From NCBI RefSeq assembly GCF_014268585.2, contig NZ_CP077092.1:5121501-5185500 (forward strand): 64,000 nt of DNA, read 5' to 3'. The notes beneath the pieces are model-generated. The model was not told where the DNA came from, ran no database searches, and was given only the letters and a program-made list of their open reading frames with translations. This DNA is from Pseudomonas iranensis. Lineage in GTDB: Bacteria; Pseudomonadota; Gammaproteobacteria; Pseudomonadales; Pseudomonadaceae. Of this stretch, positions 45,521 through 58,678 are shown piece after piece (position 1 is the stretch's first letter; each line of letters opens with the position of its first letter). Position numbers and translations under genes: made by a program.

Positions 45521-46874
45521 CTCGATTGCCTTGCGCCTGAGCGGCATGTTCACGCTGGTGGCGCTGGTGGTGTTTCTGTTGATTGGCGGCGCGCTGTATC
45601 AGCAGGTCGACAAGGGCTTGGGATTGTTGCCCGAAGCCGAGCTGGATGCGCGTTACAGCGTGCTCGAATCCACCGTCGGCCGTTACGGCACGCCGGAGCA
45701 TTGGGTGAAGATCAACAACAAGCTCAAGCTGCTCGGCGAAGAAGACAAGCGCATCAGTTTCTGGATCAGCAGCGGTGATCCGCGCTACGAATACGGCAAC
45801 CTTACCCCGCAGATCCGTGCCGCCATCAATGGCCCGTTGGGCATGCACGATCTGCAACTGCCCGATCAACCCTATCCGCTGAAAGTGCTGGTCAGTCAGT
45901 TCCCCGCCAAGGACCAGCGCCCGCCGCTGCGCTTCATGATCGGCATCGCCACCGAGACGCTGCATCAGACCCAGCATCACTTGCTCATCGCCCTGATCAG
46001 TCTGGCGATTGTCGGGGTGCTGCTGGCCTCTGCATTGGGCTATTGGGTCGCAAGAATCGGTCTGAAGCCGTTGATCAAACTATCGCAGGAAGCCCAGCGT
46101 CTGGCCCCACCGCTGCGCGCCGGACGCTTGCGCCTGTCGCCGCTGCCGCCGGAACTGGAACAGTTTGTCGAGTCGTTCAACTCGACCCTGGAACGGGTCG
46201 AACTGGCCTATTCACGGCTGGAATCATTCAACGCCGACGTCGCCCATGAACTGCGCTCGCCGCTGACCAACCTGATCGGCCAGACCCAGGTCGCACTGAC
46301 TCGCGGGCGCTCCGCCGAACACTATTTCGAAGTGCTGCAATCGAACCTCGAAGAGCTGGAGCGGCTGCGTTCGATCATCAACGACATGCTGTTTCTGGCC
46401 AGCGCCGATCAGGGCAACAAGGCGACCAAACTGACCTCGACGTCATTGGCTGATGAGGTGGCGACGACGCTGGACTATCTGGATTTCATCCTTGAAGACG
46501 CGCAGGTTGAAGTGCAGGTCAGAGGAGATGCGCAGGTGCAGATCGAGGTCGCGCATTTGCGCCGGGCGCTGATCAATTTGCTCAGCAACGCGGTGCAGCA
46601 CACCGAACCGGGTCAAGTGATCGAGGTGCGCATCGAGGTTGAAGAACATCAGGTGAGCATTGGCGTAGCCAATCCCGGGTCGCCGATTGCCAGCGAGCAT
46701 CTGCCGAGGTTGTTCGAGCGGTTTTATCGGGTCGATGCCTCGCGCAGCAACAGCGGCAATAACCACGGGCTGGGGCTGGCGATCGTCAAGGCGATTGCGC
46801 TGATGCATGGCGGGGATGTGTTTGTGCGCAGTGACCGGGGCATGAACACCTTCGGCATTCACCTTCCGGTCTGA
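45510..46874 (+). CDS. Sensor histidine kinase, heavy-metal type
   Basis: Start taken at GTG 45510, 5 bases after GGAGAG and overlapping the regulator by 11 bases; GTG 45507 is the alternative. This gives 454 residues. Two transmembrane helices (about 8-28 and 150-180) flank a periplasmic sensor, then a HAMP-like segment. The phospho-acceptor histidine is in NADVAHELRSPLTNLIGQ (about 245), the N box near LINLLSNAVQHTE, and the G box in NNHGLGLAIVKAIA. It is the partner of the preceding regulator; the signal is unknown. Confidence 0.92.
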   Translation: MSSNSIALRLSGMFTLVALVVFLLIGGALYQQVDKGLGLLPEAELDARYSVLESTVGRYGTPEHWVKINNKLKLLGEEDKRISFWISSGDPRYEYGNLTPQIRAAINGPLGMHDLQLPDQPYPLKVLVSQFPAKDQRPPLRFMIGIATETLHQTQHHLLIALISLAIVGVLLASALGYWVARIGLKPLIKLSQEAQRLAPPLRAGRLRLSPLPPELEQFVESFNSTLERVELAYSRLESFNADVAHELRSPLTNLIGQTQVALTRGRSAEHYFEVLQSNLEELERLRSIINDMLFLASADQGNKATKLTSTSLADEVATTLDYLDFILEDAQVEVQVRGDAQVQIEVAHLRRALINLLSNAVQHTEPGQVIEVRIEVEEHQVSIGVANPGSPIASEHLPRLFERFYRVDASRSNSGNNHGLGLAIVKAIALMHGGDVFVRSDRGMNTFGIHLPV

Positions 46875-46888
46875 ATGCTCAGCCAAGC

Positions 46889-47023
46889 CCTGTGGCGAGG
46901 GGATTTATCCCCGCTCGACTGCGCAGCAGTCGCAAATCCTGTGCACAAGGTCCAAGAATCTTTGAGGCTGGAATTCTTGGGGCCGCTTCGCAGCCCAACG
47001 GGGATAAATCCCCTCGCCACAGG
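46889..47023. repeat. Palindromic repeat, CCTGTGGCGAGGGG family
   Basis: Perfect 24-base inverted arms at 46889-46912 and 47000-47023, both containing GGCGAGGGGATTTATCCC, separated by 87 bases that themselves hold a shorter inverted pair (CCAAGAATC / GGAATTCTTGG). It lies 15 bases past the sensor kinase stop and may end the operon. Confidence 0.88.
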
Positions 47024-47173
47024 CCACCATCACGCACAGACCGGGTTGTTACCCGTGCCGATCTTTGCTTTTGCTGTAACAGTCATTTATGAAAATCACG
47101 CTGTTTCCCAACGCGCGGCAACCTTATCTTTGCCCGCACCAAACAGCACTCGCCAAGCGAGAAGGTTTTCAAG

Positions 47174-47395
47174 ATGTCCAACAGTATGGGTATTGCCAGC
47201 GCATTCGTTTTGTCCTCATTGATCCTGTCGCCGATGGCGATGGCTGAAGAATCGCAAGCGTTCGTGGCGCACAACGTCGCTCGTGCGCAGGCATTCGATC
47301 AGCATCAGGCCGAAGTGATGGCCAGGGCTCAAGACGCGACGCAATCCCCGCAGGCCGCTACTTCCCAGGCTCAAGCGTTCGAGAAAGACAGCTGA
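47174..47395 (+). CDS. Small secreted peptide, 73 residues
   Basis: MSNSMGIASAFVLSSLILSPMAMAE gives a signal peptide with cleavage after AMA (about residue 24). The mature peptide of about 49 residues is rich in Ala and Gln (QAFVAHNVARAQAFDQHQAE; ATSQAQAFEKDS) with no cysteine. It looks helical and partly amphipathic. Its own terminator follows. No family is recognised. Confidence 0.65.
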   Translation: MSNSMGIASAFVLSSLILSPMAMAEESQAFVAHNVARAQAFDQHQAEVMARAQDATQSPQAATSQAQAFEKDS

Positions 47396-47461
47396 GTCTC
47401 ACCGCGAAAGGTTTCCCTCGACGCGGTTGTTTGGCTCTTCCCGTTCAACCGTCGTCACTCC

Positions 47462-47489
47462 AGGCCGCTGCCATTCAGCGGCCTTTTTT
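47462..47489 (+). terminator. Terminator after the small secreted peptide
   Basis: AGGCCGCTG and CAGCGGCCT pair around CCATT and are followed by six T residues, about 67 bases after the stop codon. Confidence 0.88.
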
Positions 47490-47589
47490 CGTTGTGGTCT
47501 GAAAGCCGCCTGGTGCGTCTGTAACAACAAGAAACATCAAGCCGCTCATGAAACAGAGCGGCCCGCTGACCCAAGGAGCCCCACCACAC

Positions 47590-48906
47590 GTGTTTTACCC
47601 TGTCCGCCTCACCCCGCTGTTCATTGCAATTGCCGCAACGATTGCCCCCGCTGTCCACGCCGATGAGCCTGCCCAACAGGGCTTCGTCGCAGGCTCGAGC
47701 CTCAACCTCAACGCCCGCAACTACTACATGAATCGCAACCGCTTGCAGAAGGCCGACGACAATATCGAGTGGGGTCAGGGTTTTCTCGGCGTGTTCCAGT
47801 CCGGCTACACCGAAGGCACGGTCGGCTTCGGCGTCGATGCTCACGCCATGCTCGGCCTGAAACTCGACGGTGGTGGCGGTACCGACGGTTCGAGCATCCT
47901 GCCGATCAGCGATGGCAACGGCAAAGCGCCGGGCTCGTTCTCCACCGCAGGCGGGACGTTGAAGATGCGCGCCTTCGATACCGAGTTGAAGGCCGGTGAT
48001 CTGTTCCTCACCAACCCGGTCATCGCCGGCGGCGACACGCGGATGCTGCCGCAGACCTTTCGTGGCATCAGCCTGAGCAACCACAGCTTCGACGGCTGGC
48101 TGATCGAAGGTGGCCAGGCCAGTTTCACCAAACCCTATAACCAGAGTGGTCATACCCGAATCGGAACGTCATACGGCACCCTCGCCGACGGCGACGAAAG
48201 CCAGCACCTGAACTGGGCCGGTGTGGCCTGGAGCGGCGTTGAGGGCCTGACCAGCAGTCTTTACGCGTCCGAGCTCAAGGACATCTGGAACCAGTACTAC
48301 TACGACCTTGACTACACCTGGCAACTGAACGATCTGGTCAGCCTCAACCCGGGCCTGCACTTCTATCACACGCAAGACACCGGTGATGCGCTGCTCGGCG
48401 ATATCGACAACAACACCTGGAGCACGCATCTCACCGTCGGCATCGGCAGTCACAGCGTTACCGCCGCCTATCAGCGGGTCAACGGAAATACGCCGTTCGA
48501 CTACATCAGCCAAGGCGACAGCGTTTATCTGGACAACTCTCAGCAATACTCGGACTTCAACGGCCCGAACGAACGCTCGTGGAAGCTGAAATACGCTTAC
48601 GACTTCACCGGTGTCGGCATCCCCGGCCTGACTTCGGCGCTGTCTTATTCACGCGGCACGTTGGACCTGACCAAAGCCGACCCTAACAGCGCAGGCTATT
48701 CGAGCTGGTACAGCGCCGATGGCCGCAACGCCAAGCATTGGGAACGCGACATCGATTTGCAGTACGTCGTACAAAGCGGCCACGCCAAAGACCTCGCGGT
48801 GCGCCTGCAATGGGCCACCAACCGTGGCGGCAACGGCTACGGCGTGATTGATTCGGATACAGATGAATACCGCGTGATCATCGACTACCCGGTCAACGTC
48901 TTCTAA
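47590..48906 (+). CDS. OprD-family outer-membrane porin
   Basis: Substrate-specific channel of 438 residues. I choose GTG 47590 because AAGGAG at 47573-47578 precedes it and the result starts with a normal signal peptide ([20 protein letters not shown], cleaved after VHA); an ATG at 47548 is open in frame but adds a non-signal tail. The mature part ([49 protein letters not shown] at the C-terminus) matches the OprD/OccD-OccK family. The transported substrate is unknown. Confidence 0.9.
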   Translation: MFYPVRLTPLFIAIAATIAPAVHADEPAQQGFVAGSSLNLNARNYYMNRNRLQKADDNIEWGQGFLGVFQSGYTEGTVGFGVDAHAMLGLKLDGGGGTDGSSILPISDGNGKAPGSFSTAGGTLKMRAFDTELKAGDLFLTNPVIAGGDTRMLPQTFRGISLSNHSFDGWLIEGGQASFTKPYNQSGHTRIGTSYGTLADGDESQHLNWAGVAWSGVEGLTSSLYASELKDIWNQYYYDLDYTWQLNDLVSLNPGLHFYHTQDTGDALLGDIDNNTWSTHLTVGIGSHSVTAAYQRVNGNTPFDYISQGDSVYLDNSQQYSDFNGPNERSWKLKYAYDFTGVGIPGLTSALSYSRGTLDLTKADPNSAGYSSWYSADGRNAKHWERDIDLQYVVQSGHAKDLAVRLQWATNRGGNGYGVIDSDTDEYRVIIDYPVNVF

Positions 48907-48943
48907 GATCGGCGCTGCGTTTTTCAGACCCTGTGATTTCCCC

Positions 48944-49033
48944 TGTGGGAGCGAGCCTGCTCGCGAACGCGGTTGATCCATCAACATTGATGTTGAATGG
49001 CACACCGCTTTCGCGAGCAGGCTCGCTCCCACA
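48944..49033. repeat. REP-type inverted pair after the porin gene
   Basis: Inverted perfect copies of the GTGGGAGCGAGCCTGC element at 48944-48967 and 49010-49033, between the porin gene and the cyclase gene. Confidence 0.92.
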
Positions 49034-49091
49034 AGGTTGTCCGGCGTCAGCCCTACTAAGCTTACGAAACCACTCCTACCGACAGCCCATC

Positions 49092-50600
49092 ATGATCGCC
49101 AGCCGCACGCCTTCCATCACAGGCCTTACCGGTCGCCCCGAGCGCCTGCTGATCCTCGGCAGCCTGCTGACCGTGATTGCGATGGTGTGCATCGTCACCT
49201 TCCTGCTGATCCGCGAGTACGCCAGTGCGCAGGAAGTCGCCACGCGCCGCGCCACGACCATCGCGCAATTGATCGATGCCGATGTGCTGCGCACCGTCGA
49301 GCTGTACGACCTGACGCTGCAAGGGCTGATCGCCGCCGCTCAGCGTGACGACCTGCAGAACGTCTCGCCGCAGATCCGTCATCTGGCGCTGTTCGATCGC
49401 TCTGCCACCGCGCGCTTCAAGGGCGACATCCTCCTGCTCGACAAGCATGGCGAGGTGATCGCCGATTCCTCGCGCATCGAAGCGAAACCGGGCAATTTCG
49501 CCGACCGCGATTATTTTCTCGCTCACGCATTCAACCGCGATATCGGCATGTTCATCAGCCGTCCGTTCAAGACCCGCTGCGATTGCGAAGAGGCCGACCA
49601 GTGGCGCATCAGCTTCAGCCGGCGCATCTCCTCGCAGACCGGTGAATTCCTCGGCGTGGCGGTGGCGTCGCTGAAACTCGACTATTTCGACGACCTGTTC
49701 AAAAGCCTCGACATCGGCACCGACAGTACGTTGAACATCATCAACAGCGATGGCGTGCTGCTTGCGCAGAAGCCGTATCTGCAGAGCGATTCGGTCGGCA
49801 AGAGTTTCGGCAACCGCCCCAATGTCGTGCGGATTCTCAACGATCGCGATGGCAGCGGCAGTTTCACCAGCACTTCGAGCATGGATGAACAGCGGCGGCT
49901 CTACACCTACTCGCGGGTCGGCAATCTGCCGTTGACCGTGATGGTCGCACTGTCCAGCGATGAAGTGTTCGGCACCTGGCGGCGCACGGCGATTTTGATC
50001 AGCGTCGCCACCGGTGTGCTGTGCGCGGGCCTGCTGTGGCTGACCTGGCTGCTCGCCCGGGAGCTGCGCTTGCGCCATCGCGCCGAACGCGAACTGGCGC
50101 AACTGGCTGCCACCGATGATCTGACCGGCGTAGCCAACCGGCGCATGCTCGATCAGACCCTGCGCCACGAATGGTTCCGCGCCCAGCGCTCGGGCCAGCC
50201 GCTGTCGGTGATGATGATCGATGCCGACCACTTCAAGGCCTTCAATGATCGCCATGGCCATCAGGCTGGGGATCAAGTCTTGCGTGAACTGGCCAAGGTA
50301 ATCACCGCGAACGTGCGGCGCCCGGCGGATCTGGTCGCGCGGTATGGCGGTGAAGAGTTTTCGGTGATTCTCGCCGAGACCGACAGCGCAGGAGCGCAGC
50401 AGATCGCCGAGCAGATTCGCCAGGCTGTGGAAAACTTGCCCTGGGTCGAAGGCGCTGAGCGGGCGATGACCGTGAGTATCGGTATCGCCACCTGGACATC
50501 GGCGAGCGAGATGACACTGGAGCAATTACTGTTTGCGGCGGACAAGGCGCTGTATCAGGCCAAGGAAGGCGGGCGTAATCGCGTTGTAGTGTCAGTTTAA
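49092..50600 (+). CDS. Membrane diguanylate cyclase with Cache-type sensor
   Basis: Start at ATG 49092 gives 502 residues. TM1 (about 19-41) and TM2 (about 298-318) flank a periplasmic domain of about 250 residues (LLDKHGEVIADSS, FISRPFKT) of the double-Cache type. The cytoplasmic GGDEF domain has the active-site variant GGEEF (about 418-422), with an intact inhibitory RxxD (RPAD) five residues before it. It should make cyclic di-GMP and be feedback-inhibited. The ligand is unknown. Confidence 0.92.
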   Translation: MIASRTPSITGLTGRPERLLILGSLLTVIAMVCIVTFLLIREYASAQEVATRRATTIAQLIDADVLRTVELYDLTLQGLIAAAQRDDLQNVSPQIRHLALFDRSATARFKGDILLLDKHGEVIADSSRIEAKPGNFADRDYFLAHAFNRDIGMFISRPFKTRCDCEEADQWRISFSRRISSQTGEFLGVAVASLKLDYFDDLFKSLDIGTDSTLNIINSDGVLLAQKPYLQSDSVGKSFGNRPNVVRILNDRDGSGSFTSTSSMDEQRRLYTYSRVGNLPLTVMVALSSDEVFGTWRRTAILISVATGVLCAGLLWLTWLLARELRLRHRAERELAQLAATDDLTGVANRRMLDQTLRHEWFRAQRSGQPLSVMMIDADHFKAFNDRHGHQAGDQVLRELAKVITANVRRPADLVARYGGEEFSVILAETDSAGAQQIAEQIRQAVENLPWVEGAERAMTVSIGIATWTSASEMTLEQLLFAADKALYQAKEGGRNRVVVSV

Positions 50601-50604
50601 AGTC

Positions 50605-50681
50605 AAAAGATCGCAGCCTTCGGCAGCTCCTACATCTGGAATGCGTTCCCCTGTAGGAGCTGCCGAAGGCTGCGATCTTTT
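50605..50681. repeat. Inverted repeat, AAAAGATCGCAGCC family, perfect copy
   Basis: Thirty-base arms (50605-50634 and 50652-50681) pair perfectly, starting AAAAGATCGCAGCCTTCGGC, around a 17-base loop. It begins 5 bases past the cyclase stop, so it probably caps that transcript. Confidence 0.92.
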
Positions 50682-50702
50682 GCTTTTGAAAGGGCATAAA
50701 AA

Positions 50703-50731
50703 AAGGCCATCCGAGGATGGCCTTCAAAAAA
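50703..50731 (-). terminator. Terminator of lpxC and the division cluster
   Basis: AAGGCCATCC and GGATGGCCTT pair around GA, with a T-rich run on the minus-strand side. It lies about 25 bases past the lpxC stop. Confidence 0.88.
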
Positions 50732-50748
50732 CTAGAGAGGTTTTTTAC

Positions 50749-51696
<948 letters not shown>

Positions 51697-51772
51697 TCAA
51701 CAAAGGCTGGCGATGATAGCAGACCATGCCTTTGCTGAACACCAATCACCTTCATAGCCCTGATACATTCCA

Positions 51773-52969
51773 TCAATCGGCCTGACGACGCAGGAATGCC
51801 GGAATGTCCAGGTAGTCCAGGTCATCCTGCGGATTCATCTTCGCGGCAGCCGCAGCACCGGCCTGAGCCTGGTTGCGCATGACGGTCGGACGGTCCAGAT
51901 CACGGTAGTTCACCGCTGGCTGCTCCTGACGGGCCGGAGCCGGTTGTTGCACCTGCGCCGAAGCCATCGAGGTGTGAACGGTGTTGTCGATAACCTTCAC
52001 AGGCTTCTCGATTTTCGCGCCCAGACCGGTGGCAACCACGGTTACGTGCAGCTCGTCGCGCATGTCCGGATCGATAACGGTACCGACCTTGACCATCGCG
52101 TGCTCGGAAGCAAAGGCTTCGATGATCGAACCAACGTCGGAGTACTCACCCAGGGACAGGTCAGGACCGGCGGTGATGTTCACCAGAATGCCGCGCGCGC
52201 CTTGCAGGTTGACGTCTTCCAGCAGCGGGTTGCGGATTGCCGCTTCGGTTGCTTCACGTGCACGGTTCGGACCGCTGGCGCAGCCAGTGCCCATCATCGC
52301 CATGCCCATTTCGCTCATCACGGTGCGTACGTCGGCGAAGTCGACGTTGATCATGCCCGGACGCTTGATGATGTCGGAGATACCGCGAACGGCACCGGCC
52401 AGAACATCGTCAGCCTTGGCGAAAGCCGACAAGAGGCTTGCGTCTTTGCCGAGGATGGTCAGCAGTTTTTCGTTCGGAATGGTGATCAGCGAGTCAACGC
52501 TTTCCGAAAGCATGCGAATGCCTTCGTCGGCGATCTGCATACGCTTGCGGCCTTCGAACGGGAACGGACGGGTAACGACCGCAACGGTCAGAATGCCCAT
52601 TTCCTTGGCCACTTCAGCGATGATCGGCGCTGCACCGGTACCGGTACCGCCGCCCATGCCGGTGGTGATGAACACCATGTTGGTGCCGGCCAGCACTTCA
52701 GCGATGCGCTCGCGGTCTTCCAGAGCGGCTTGACGGCCGACCTCAGGATTGGCGCCGGCGCCCAGGCCTTTGGTCACGCCGGTGCCCAGTTGCAGGATGG
52801 TCCGCGCGCCGATGTTTTTCAGCGCTTGAGCATCGGTGTTGGCGCAGATGAACTCAACGCCTTCGATGTTGCTCTTGACCATGTGATTGACAGCGTTGCC
52901 GCCGCCACCGCCGACACCGATAACTTTGATTACCGGGCTTGCGGGGATGTTGTCTACGAGTTCGAACAT
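51773..52969 (-). CDS. ftsZ: FtsZ, tubulin-like division GTPase
   Basis: Forms the cytokinetic ring. The 398-residue protein has the GTP-binding glycine loop GGGTGTGA (about 107-114), the T7 loop region with NVDFADVRTVMSEMG, a variable linker rich in Gln/Ala/Pro, and the C-terminal peptide DYLDIPAFLRRQAD that binds FtsA and ZipA. It follows ftsA by 68 bases. Confidence 0.99.
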   Translation of the reverse strand: MFELVDNIPASPVIKVIGVGGGGGNAVNHMVKSNIEGVEFICANTDAQALKNIGARTILQLGTGVTKGLGAGANPEVGRQAALEDRERIAEVLAGTNMVFITTGMGGGTGTGAAPIIAEVAKEMGILTVAVVTRPFPFEGRKRMQIADEGIRMLSESVDSLITIPNEKLLTILGKDASLLSAFAKADDVLAGAVRGISDIIKRPGMINVDFADVRTVMSEMGMAMMGTGCASGPNRAREATEAAIRNPLLEDVNLQGARGILVNITAGPDLSLGEYSDVGSIIEAFASEHAMVKVGTVIDPDMRDELHVTVVATGLGAKIEKPVKVIDNTVHTSMASAQVQQPAPARQEQPAVNYRDLDRPTVMRNQAQAGAAAAAKMNPQDDLDYLDIPAFLRRQAD

Positions 52970-53037
52970 TTTCCCTCTCCTTACATTCTCTAGTTTTTTC
53001 GCCTACTGCTGTTTGTAGCGGTGTTGCGGTAAAGCTT

Positions 53038-54297
53038 TTAAAAATTGCCCTGAACCCACTTTTTCAGTCGGTCCAGCAGCGGCGCCTGAGGCTCTTCGCT
53101 GCTGTAGCTGTCGCGGCTGCCGATGCCGGAGAACGAAACTCCATCGGACTGCTTTTGCAGGCCGTACATCAACAACCCGACGCCAGTGGAATAAATCGGG
53201 TTGCGCACCACGTCATCCAGACCTTTCACGCCATGCGGCACACCGAGGCGCACCGGCATGTGGAAGATCTCTTCGGCCAGTTCAGTGGCGCCTTCCATTT
53301 TCGAGGTACCGCCGGTGAGCACGATGCCCGCCGGGATCAGGTCTTCGTAGCCGCTGCGACGCAGCTCGGCCTGGATCAGGGTGAACAGTTCGTCGTAACG
53401 CGGCTCGACCACTTCGGCCAGGGCCTGACGCGACAGTTCGCGCGGTGGACGGTCGCCAACGCTCGGCACCTTGATGGTTTCGCCGGCACCGGCCAGTTTC
53501 GCCAGGGCGCAGGCGTAACGGATCTTGATCTCTTCGGCGTACTGGGTCGGAGTGCGCAACGCCATGGCGATGTCGTTGGTCACTTGATCACCGGCAATCG
53601 GGATCACCGCGGTGTGACGGATCGCGCCTTCGGTGAAGATCGCGATGTCGGTGGTGCCGCCGCCGATGTCGACCAGGCACACGCCCAGTTCTTTCTCGTC
53701 GTCGGTCAGCACCGAGTAGGCCGAGGCCAGTTGCTCGAGAATGATGTCGTCGATTTCCAGACCGCAGCGACGCACGCATTTTTCAATGTTCTGAGCAGCG
53801 TTGACGGCGCAGGTGACCACGTGAACCTTGGCTTCCAGACGCACGCCGGACATGCCCAGCGGCTCGCGCACGCCTTCCTGGTTATCGATCACGTAATCCT
53901 GCGGCAGGGTGTGCAGCACGCGCTGGTCAGCCGGGATCGCCACGGCCTGGGCGGCGTCGAGTACACGCTCAAGGTCCGCCGAGCTGACTTCGCGATCACG
54001 GATCGCAACGATGCCGTGGGAATTCAGGCTGCGGATGTGATTGCCGGCCACGCCGACGAACGCCGAGTGAATGCGGCAGCCGGCCATCAGTTGGGCTTCT
54101 TCGATCGCGCGCTGGATCGACTGCACGGTGGATTCGATGTTGACCACCACGCCCTTCTTCAGGCCGCGGGACGGATGCGTGCCGATCCCGACGATTTCCA
54201 GCTGGCCGTCGTCCGCGACCTCGCCTACCAGCGCCACCACTTTGGAGGTGCCGATATCCAGACCGACGATCATTTTGCCGCTTTGCACGTTTGCCAT
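53038..54297 (-). CDS. ftsA: FtsA, actin-like membrane anchor of FtsZ
   Basis: Protein of 419 residues with actin-fold ATPase motifs (MIVGLDIGTSKVVALVGEV at the N-terminus, LVDIGGGTTDIAIF near 205, GIVLTGGTSKMEG near 330). The C-terminal amphipathic helix (LDRLKKWVQGNF) tethers it to the membrane. It lies between ftsQ (15 bases) and ftsZ. Confidence 0.98.
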   Translation of the reverse strand: MANVQSGKMIVGLDIGTSKVVALVGEVADDGQLEIVGIGTHPSRGLKKGVVVNIESTVQSIQRAIEEAQLMAGCRIHSAFVGVAGNHIRSLNSHGIVAIRDREVSSADLERVLDAAQAVAIPADQRVLHTLPQDYVIDNQEGVREPLGMSGVRLEAKVHVVTCAVNAAQNIEKCVRRCGLEIDDIILEQLASAYSVLTDDEKELGVCLVDIGGGTTDIAIFTEGAIRHTAVIPIAGDQVTNDIAMALRTPTQYAEEIKIRYACALAKLAGAGETIKVPSVGDRPPRELSRQALAEVVEPRYDELFTLIQAELRRSGYEDLIPAGIVLTGGTSKMEGATELAEEIFHMPVRLGVPHGVKGLDDVVRNPIYSTGVGLLMYGLQKQSDGVSFSGIGSRDSYSSEEPQAPLLDRLKKWVQGNF

Positions 54298-54312
54298 GGG
54301 TCCTGCCTCTTC

Positions 54313-55179
54313 TTAATTCTTTGCGACAGCGGGTTGGGCTGTCGTCGGCGCTACGGGTTCCCGCCAGCCAACAGCGAGGCCGTTGGCGTAGCGCAGATCG
54401 ATGCGCGCAATGTTCGTAATCTGCTCTTTCAGCGTCTTGTCATAGATGGCGATGAAGCGGCGCATCTTTTCCACCAGGTTGCCGCGTCCCAGCAGCAACT
54501 CGATGCCGGGGCCGGAACTGCCGGCACCGGTGGTCAGGAACCAGCTGCCGCGTTCACGCAATTCCAGGCGTGCAATCGAAAAACCCAGCGGGCGCAACAT
54601 CTGGCTCAGCACCTGATACTGCTGCATCACCTGCTGCTGAGCCCGTTGTGGGCCGAACAGCTGCGGCAGGTGTTCATAATTCGCCAGTTCCTTGGGCGTG
54701 AACGCCTGGCCCTGGTTGTTGAGCAACGACTCGTCGCCCCAACGCGCCACCGGCAATTGCTCTTCGAGGCGGATCACTACCTGATCCGGCCACACCCGAC
54801 GCACTTCGGCGTGGGCGATCCAAGGCATCTGCTCAAGCTCGGTACGCATACCGGCGAGGTCGATGGTGAAGAAGCTCGACGCCACGAACGGCGCGATCCG
54901 CTGCTGCACCGCCTGCTGGCTGATGTAACTCAGGTCGCCCTGCACCGCGACCTTGCTGATCGGCCGGTCGGCGTACGGCAGCAGACGCTGCGCGCCTTCG
55001 TAGGTGCCAAAGCCCAGCGCCACCAGCAGCACTGGCCAGAACAGGCTTTTCAGAAAGCTGAAATTGGCTTTCGGCAGGCGCGCGGACATCGGCTCTTTCG
55101 CCACCATTCGGCTGGCACCCCGCGGCACCGGCTTGCGGCCGGGTGCGGGTGGCTGATGTCTGAGATGAGCGCCTTGCAT
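54313..55179 (-). CDS. ftsQ: FtsQ, divisome membrane protein
   Basis: Start taken at ATG 55179 ([20 protein letters not shown]), giving 288 residues and a 4-base gap from ddlB; a longer frame from 55218 would overlap ddlB. A basic cytoplasmic tail is followed by one helix ([18 protein letters not shown], about 45-62), then the POTRA domain ([20 protein letters not shown]) and the beta domain that binds FtsBL. Confidence 0.95.
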   Translation of the reverse strand: MQGAHLRHQPPAPGRKPVPRGASRMVAKEPMSARLPKANFSFLKSLFWPVLLVALGFGTYEGAQRLLPYADRPISKVAVQGDLSYISQQAVQQRIAPFVASSFFTIDLAGMRTELEQMPWIAHAEVRRVWPDQVVIRLEEQLPVARWGDESLLNNQGQAFTPKELANYEHLPQLFGPQRAQQQVMQQYQVLSQMLRPLGFSIARLELRERGSWFLTTGAGSSGPGIELLLGRGNLVEKMRRFIAIYDKTLKEQITNIARIDLRYANGLAVGWREPVAPTTAQPAVAKN

Positions 55180-55183
55180 GGTC

Positions 55184-57607
<2,424 letters not shown>

Positions 57608-57615
<8 letters not shown>

Positions 57616-58678
57616 GGGCCACCTCCAGACAGGTATCGACCACGCTACGGGTGGCATCGGGTTTGGCCAGTCGGCGGGCCGCTTGGGCCATTGCTTCGAG
57701 TCGTTGCGGTTGCATCAAGACCTCTGTCAGGCGCGCGGCAAGATCCGCGGCACCAGTCGTTCTTTGCGGCATCAGGAAGGCAGCGCCTTCGCGGGCCAAA
57801 TAATCGGCGTTGCGGGTCTGGTGATCGTCGATCGCGTGGGGCAAAGGCACCAGCATCGAGGGCAGACCGGCGGCCGCCAGCTCACTGATGGTCAACGCGC
57901 CAGCGCGGCACACCACTAGGTCAGCCCAGCCATAGGCCTGGGCCATGTCTTTGATGAACGGCTGCACCTGCGCTTCCACACCCACGGCGCGGTAACGCTC
58001 GGCAGTCACTTCATCGTGATTTTTGCCGGCCTGATGAAACACTTCCGGGCGCAAATCGGCAGCGACTTGGGCCAGGGCTTCAGGCAGCAATTTGTTCAAC
58101 GGTTCTGCGCCCAGGCTGCCGCCAAGGATCAGCAAACGCGCTTTGCGCCCGGCCAGCGCCGGTCGCGATGTGTCGAGGAACAGCTCGCTGCGCACCGGAT
58201 TACCGGTGGTACGGCGGCTGTCCGACAGAGTAAAGGTGTCGGGGAACGCTTCACACACTCGGGCGGCGAACGGCACCAGCAACCGATTGGCGGTGCCGGC
58301 GACAGCGTTCTGCTCGTGAACGATCACCGGCACGCCGGCCAGTTTCGCAGCAAGACCACCAGGGCCGGTCACATAACCGCCGAAGCCGACCACGCACACC
58401 GGTTTCAGACGGCGCATGATCGCCCGCGCCTGCCACACCGATTTCAGCAGCATCAGCGGCGCCTTGAGCAGCGACAGCTTGCCCTTGCCGCGCAAACCGC
58501 TGGCGTTGATCCGGTGCAGTTCAAGCCCTGCCGCCGGAACCAGTTCGTTTTCGATCCCGCGTGGCGTGCCGAGCCAGTGCACGGTGTAGCCGCGCGCCTG
58601 AAACTCGCGGGCACAGGCCAGCGCCGGGAACACGTGGCCGCCGGTACCGCCGGCCATGATCAATACATTAGCGCCCAT
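57608..58678 (-). CDS. murG: MurG, lipid II GlcNAc transferase
   Basis: Peripheral membrane glycosyltransferase of 356 residues that adds GlcNAc to lipid I. The N-terminal glycine-rich loop is [19 protein letters not shown] and the second domain has [14 protein letters not shown] and the sugar-nucleotide region [18 protein letters not shown]. It overlaps ftsW by 11 bases and murC by 8. Confidence 0.98.
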
